64,000 nucleotides of DNA, from assembly GCF_009707865.1 (NCBI RefSeq), contig NZ_WMBA01000040.1, positions 1 through 64,000 of the forward strand. The letters are read 5' to 3'. This document shows positions 63,938 to 64,000 of the stretch, in pieces. Every line of letters starts with the position of its first letter. Within the stretch, counting starts at the first letter, position 1. The notes under the pieces were generated by a model that worked only from the letters and a program-made list of their open reading frames with translations, was not told the DNA's origin and did no database searches. Origin of the DNA: Amycolatopsis pithecellobii. GTDB taxonomy: Bacteria > Actinomycetota > Actinomycetes > Mycobacteriales > Pseudonocardiaceae. A program made the position numbers and the translations under genes.

Positions 63938-64000
63938 TCAACCGGGGCAGTTTTCCCCGGTCGGCATGGGTTTGCTCGGATCGAACTCGCCGGGTTCGGG
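63938..64000 (-). CDS. C-terminus of a further minus-strand gene (partial)
   Basis: The frame open at the right edge reads PEPGEFDPSKPMPTGENCPG and then TGA. The composition looks like a real protein tail, and the gene lies in the same direction as the oxidoreductase. A stem ACCGGGG/CCCCGGT (63941-63961) overlaps its last codons. Too short to identify. Confidence 0.35.
   Translation of the reverse strand, partial: PEPGEFDPSKPMPTGENCPG

Overview
The window looks like chromosome from a high-GC actinobacterium, most likely a Pseudonocardiaceae member (Amycolatopsis-like). Reasons: GC-rich codon use with many GTG/TTG starts, the giant L180-type NAD-glutamate dehydrogenase, a mycothiol-world oxidoreductase, paired clpP genes, and a gene order that (from memory) matches the Mycobacterium tuberculosis block Rv2476c-Rv2457c: gdh, thioesterase, Rv2474c-like, glbO, HNH nuclease, ctaJ/PRSAF1-like pair, pepN, Rv2466c-like, rpiB, nei2, then tig, clpP1, clpP2, clpX. 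The genus is inference; no rRNA is present.

Layout. (1) 0-17.7 kb: conserved core plus a mechanosensitive channel and a striking 98-residue hexapeptide-repeat protein. (2) 17.78-29.23 kb: an actinomycete integrative and conjugative element (AICE, pSAM2 type) inserted in tRNA-Gly(TCC), bounded by a 42-bp direct repeat. It has intact xis and int, putative integrase arm sites at both ends, a Nudix (Pif-like) gene, HD, Abi/HEPN and regulator genes. Its FtsK/TraB-like translocase has an internal deletion and its RepSA-like gene is frameshifted, so it is probably stranded. Near attL it carries an AT-richer cargo: a Shedu-family (DUF4263) nuclease, a short TauD/TfdA-like dioxygenase and a protein combining a HEPN-type R-x4-H motif with a zinc ribbon. 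This tight operon is the best candidate here for an undescribed (defence) system. (3) 29.3-40.3 kb: tRNA-Pro, a LuxE-like/LuxC-like carboxylate reductase pair, a GntR regulator and a ten-gene meta-cleavage aromatic catabolic operon with two extradiol dioxygenases. (4) 40.3-50.2 kb: furA-katG, a PP2C phosphatase, a GT39 glycosyltransferase behind a histidine kinase lacking its ATPase domain, and a flavin/heme/Fe-S electron-transfer operon (ApbE, ferric-reductase-like membrane protein, NuoF-like protein, ferredoxin). (5) 50.3-54.6 kb: tig-clpP1-clpP2-clpX. (6) 54.7-64 kb: an orphan DMATS-type aromatic prenyltransferase, a Tat-exported esterase, fdhD, an oxalate/formate-type MFS carrier with small subunit, a GntR regulator divergent from a VOC protein and SDR, and an FdhF/YdeP-type molybdoenzyme that FdhD probably serves.

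Compared with the mycobacterial order, everything from about 15.9 to 50.2 kb (including the AICE and the aromatic cluster) sits between nei2 and tig, so this junction appears to be an accessory-gene site. Functional names rest on motif reading and remembered family resemblance; no database search was run.
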